Made by a program: the position numbers and the translations under genes. Under the pieces are notes generated by a model, which was given only the letters and a program-made list of their open reading frames with translations, was not told the origin of the DNA and did not search any database. From Alphaproteobacteria bacterium (lineage in GTDB: Bacteria > Pseudomonadota > Alphaproteobacteria > CAAGCB01 > CAG-977): 54,750 nt of DNA. Positions 54,421 to 54,750 of the stretch are shown here, in pieces (positions within the stretch are counted from its first letter, which is position 1; the number at the start of each line of letters is the position of its first letter). The DNA is taken from assembly GCA_017480385.1 (NCBI GenBank), contig JAFVAT010000008.1, positions 1-54,750 of the forward strand. Direction: 5' to 3'.

Positions 54421-54750
54421 CCACGGGTAAAACGTTCTCCGGAAAAAGATTAGGTTCTGTCAGTTGGCACGATATAAAAAACTGGCGCCCGTACGGCTAG
54501 TACCGCCACGGGTAAAACGTTCTCCGGAAAAAGATTAGGTTCTGTCAGTTGGCACGATATAAAAAACTGGCGCCCGTACGGCTAGTACCGCCACGGGTAA
54601 AACGTTCTCCGGAAAAAGATTAGGTCCTGCCAGTTGGCACGATATAAAAAAACTGGCGCCCGTACGGCTAGTACCGCCACGGGCAAAACGTTCTCCGGAC
54701 AAAGATTAGGTCCTGCCAGTTGGCACGATATAAAAAAACTGGCGCCCGTA
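54421..54750. repeat. Tandem repeat, 85-86 bp unit, about 3.9 copies to the window edge
   Basis: Copies start at 54421, 54506, 54591 and 54677, each opening CCACGGGTAAAACGTTCTCC (the last with GGGC for GGGT). The first two are identical or nearly so; the third differs at a few positions and is one A longer. Each contains TTGGCACGATATAAAAAA and ends GCCCGTACGGCTAGTACCG, which has a self-complementary core (CGTACGG, GTAC). It probably continues beyond 54750. No coding potential seen. Confidence 0.9.

Noticed and set aside
54421-54750. CRISPR array at the right edge
   Set aside because: The units are contiguous with no variable spacers, 85 bp is too long for a CRISPR repeat, and no cas genes are near.
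54421-54750. Further sigma-54 promoters inside the tandem repeats (TTGGCACGATAT)
   Set aside because: The -24 half is present on the + strand but the -12 TTGC at the right spacing is missing, so these are not scored as promoters.

Overview
This window looks like a chromosomal stretch of a flagellated alphaproteobacterium, most likely a low-GC relative of the Rhodospirillales. The placement is inferred from gene content: the order rppH / divergent polysaccharide deacetylase / ctpA / envC-like / gpmI / rlmH / rsfS / nadD / proA / proB / obgE / rpmA / rplU, the flagellar order fliF-fliG-fliH-fliN-flbD-flhA-flhF-flhG, and the presence of FlaF and FlbD. Base composition is moderate (near half GC by eye), unlike most free-living Rhodospirillales, so a host-associated lineage is plausible but not shown.

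Left part (1-17000, all minus strand). A housekeeping run goes from rplU-rpmA (consensus sigma-70 promoter at 12311-12340), through obgE, proBA, nadD, rsfS, rlmH and gpmI, to an envelope set (EnvC-like LytM protein, CtpA protease, divergent polysaccharide deacetylase) and rppH. Directly after rppH lies an orphan piece of a dUTPase gene (last 50 codons), which marks an old rearrangement junction; a secreted protein starts 2 bases beyond it and leaves the window. Upstream of rplU is a separate four-gene minus-strand group: an OmpA-like coiled-coil lipoprotein, two tandem paralogues that look like catalytically dead GGDEF-EAL proteins, and a GYF-AIM24 fusion.

Middle part (17000-35200). tRNA-Arg(ACG) with its own promoter and terminator is followed by truB, rpsO and pnp (with an intercistronic hairpin between rpsO and pnp) and a flavin-dependent oxidoreductase with a Cys cluster. 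Then come flaF, a solitary periplasmic solute-binding protein, rpoH, a 1388-residue membrane-anchored coiled-coil protein of TipN/GPR style divergent from a eukaryote-like (type 2) ileS, a PLP aminotransferase, and a membrane-anchored DUF2726 protein.

Right part (35160-54350, all minus strand). Two flagellar operons run towards the left. fliK-flgD-flgE starts from a near-perfect sigma-54 promoter (54381-54398). fliF-fliG-fliH-fliN-flbD-flhA-flhF-flhG continues with tiny gaps or overlaps into a FliK-like protein, a membrane J-domain protein with an SH3-like tail, and a small uncharacterised protein. FlbD is the sigma-54 activator, so regulator and target promoter are both in view. The hook protein FlgE is about 1062 residues because its middle carries several related beta-rich modules.

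Non-coding structure. Two gaps next to flgE and fliK carry repeats. An 85-86 bp unit is repeated in tandem at the right edge (54421-54750), and a diverged copy in the opposite orientation lies between flgE and fliF. The latter gap also has a pair of GTAC-hairpin repeats and two terminators. I found no CRISPR array, insertion sequence, prophage or origin.
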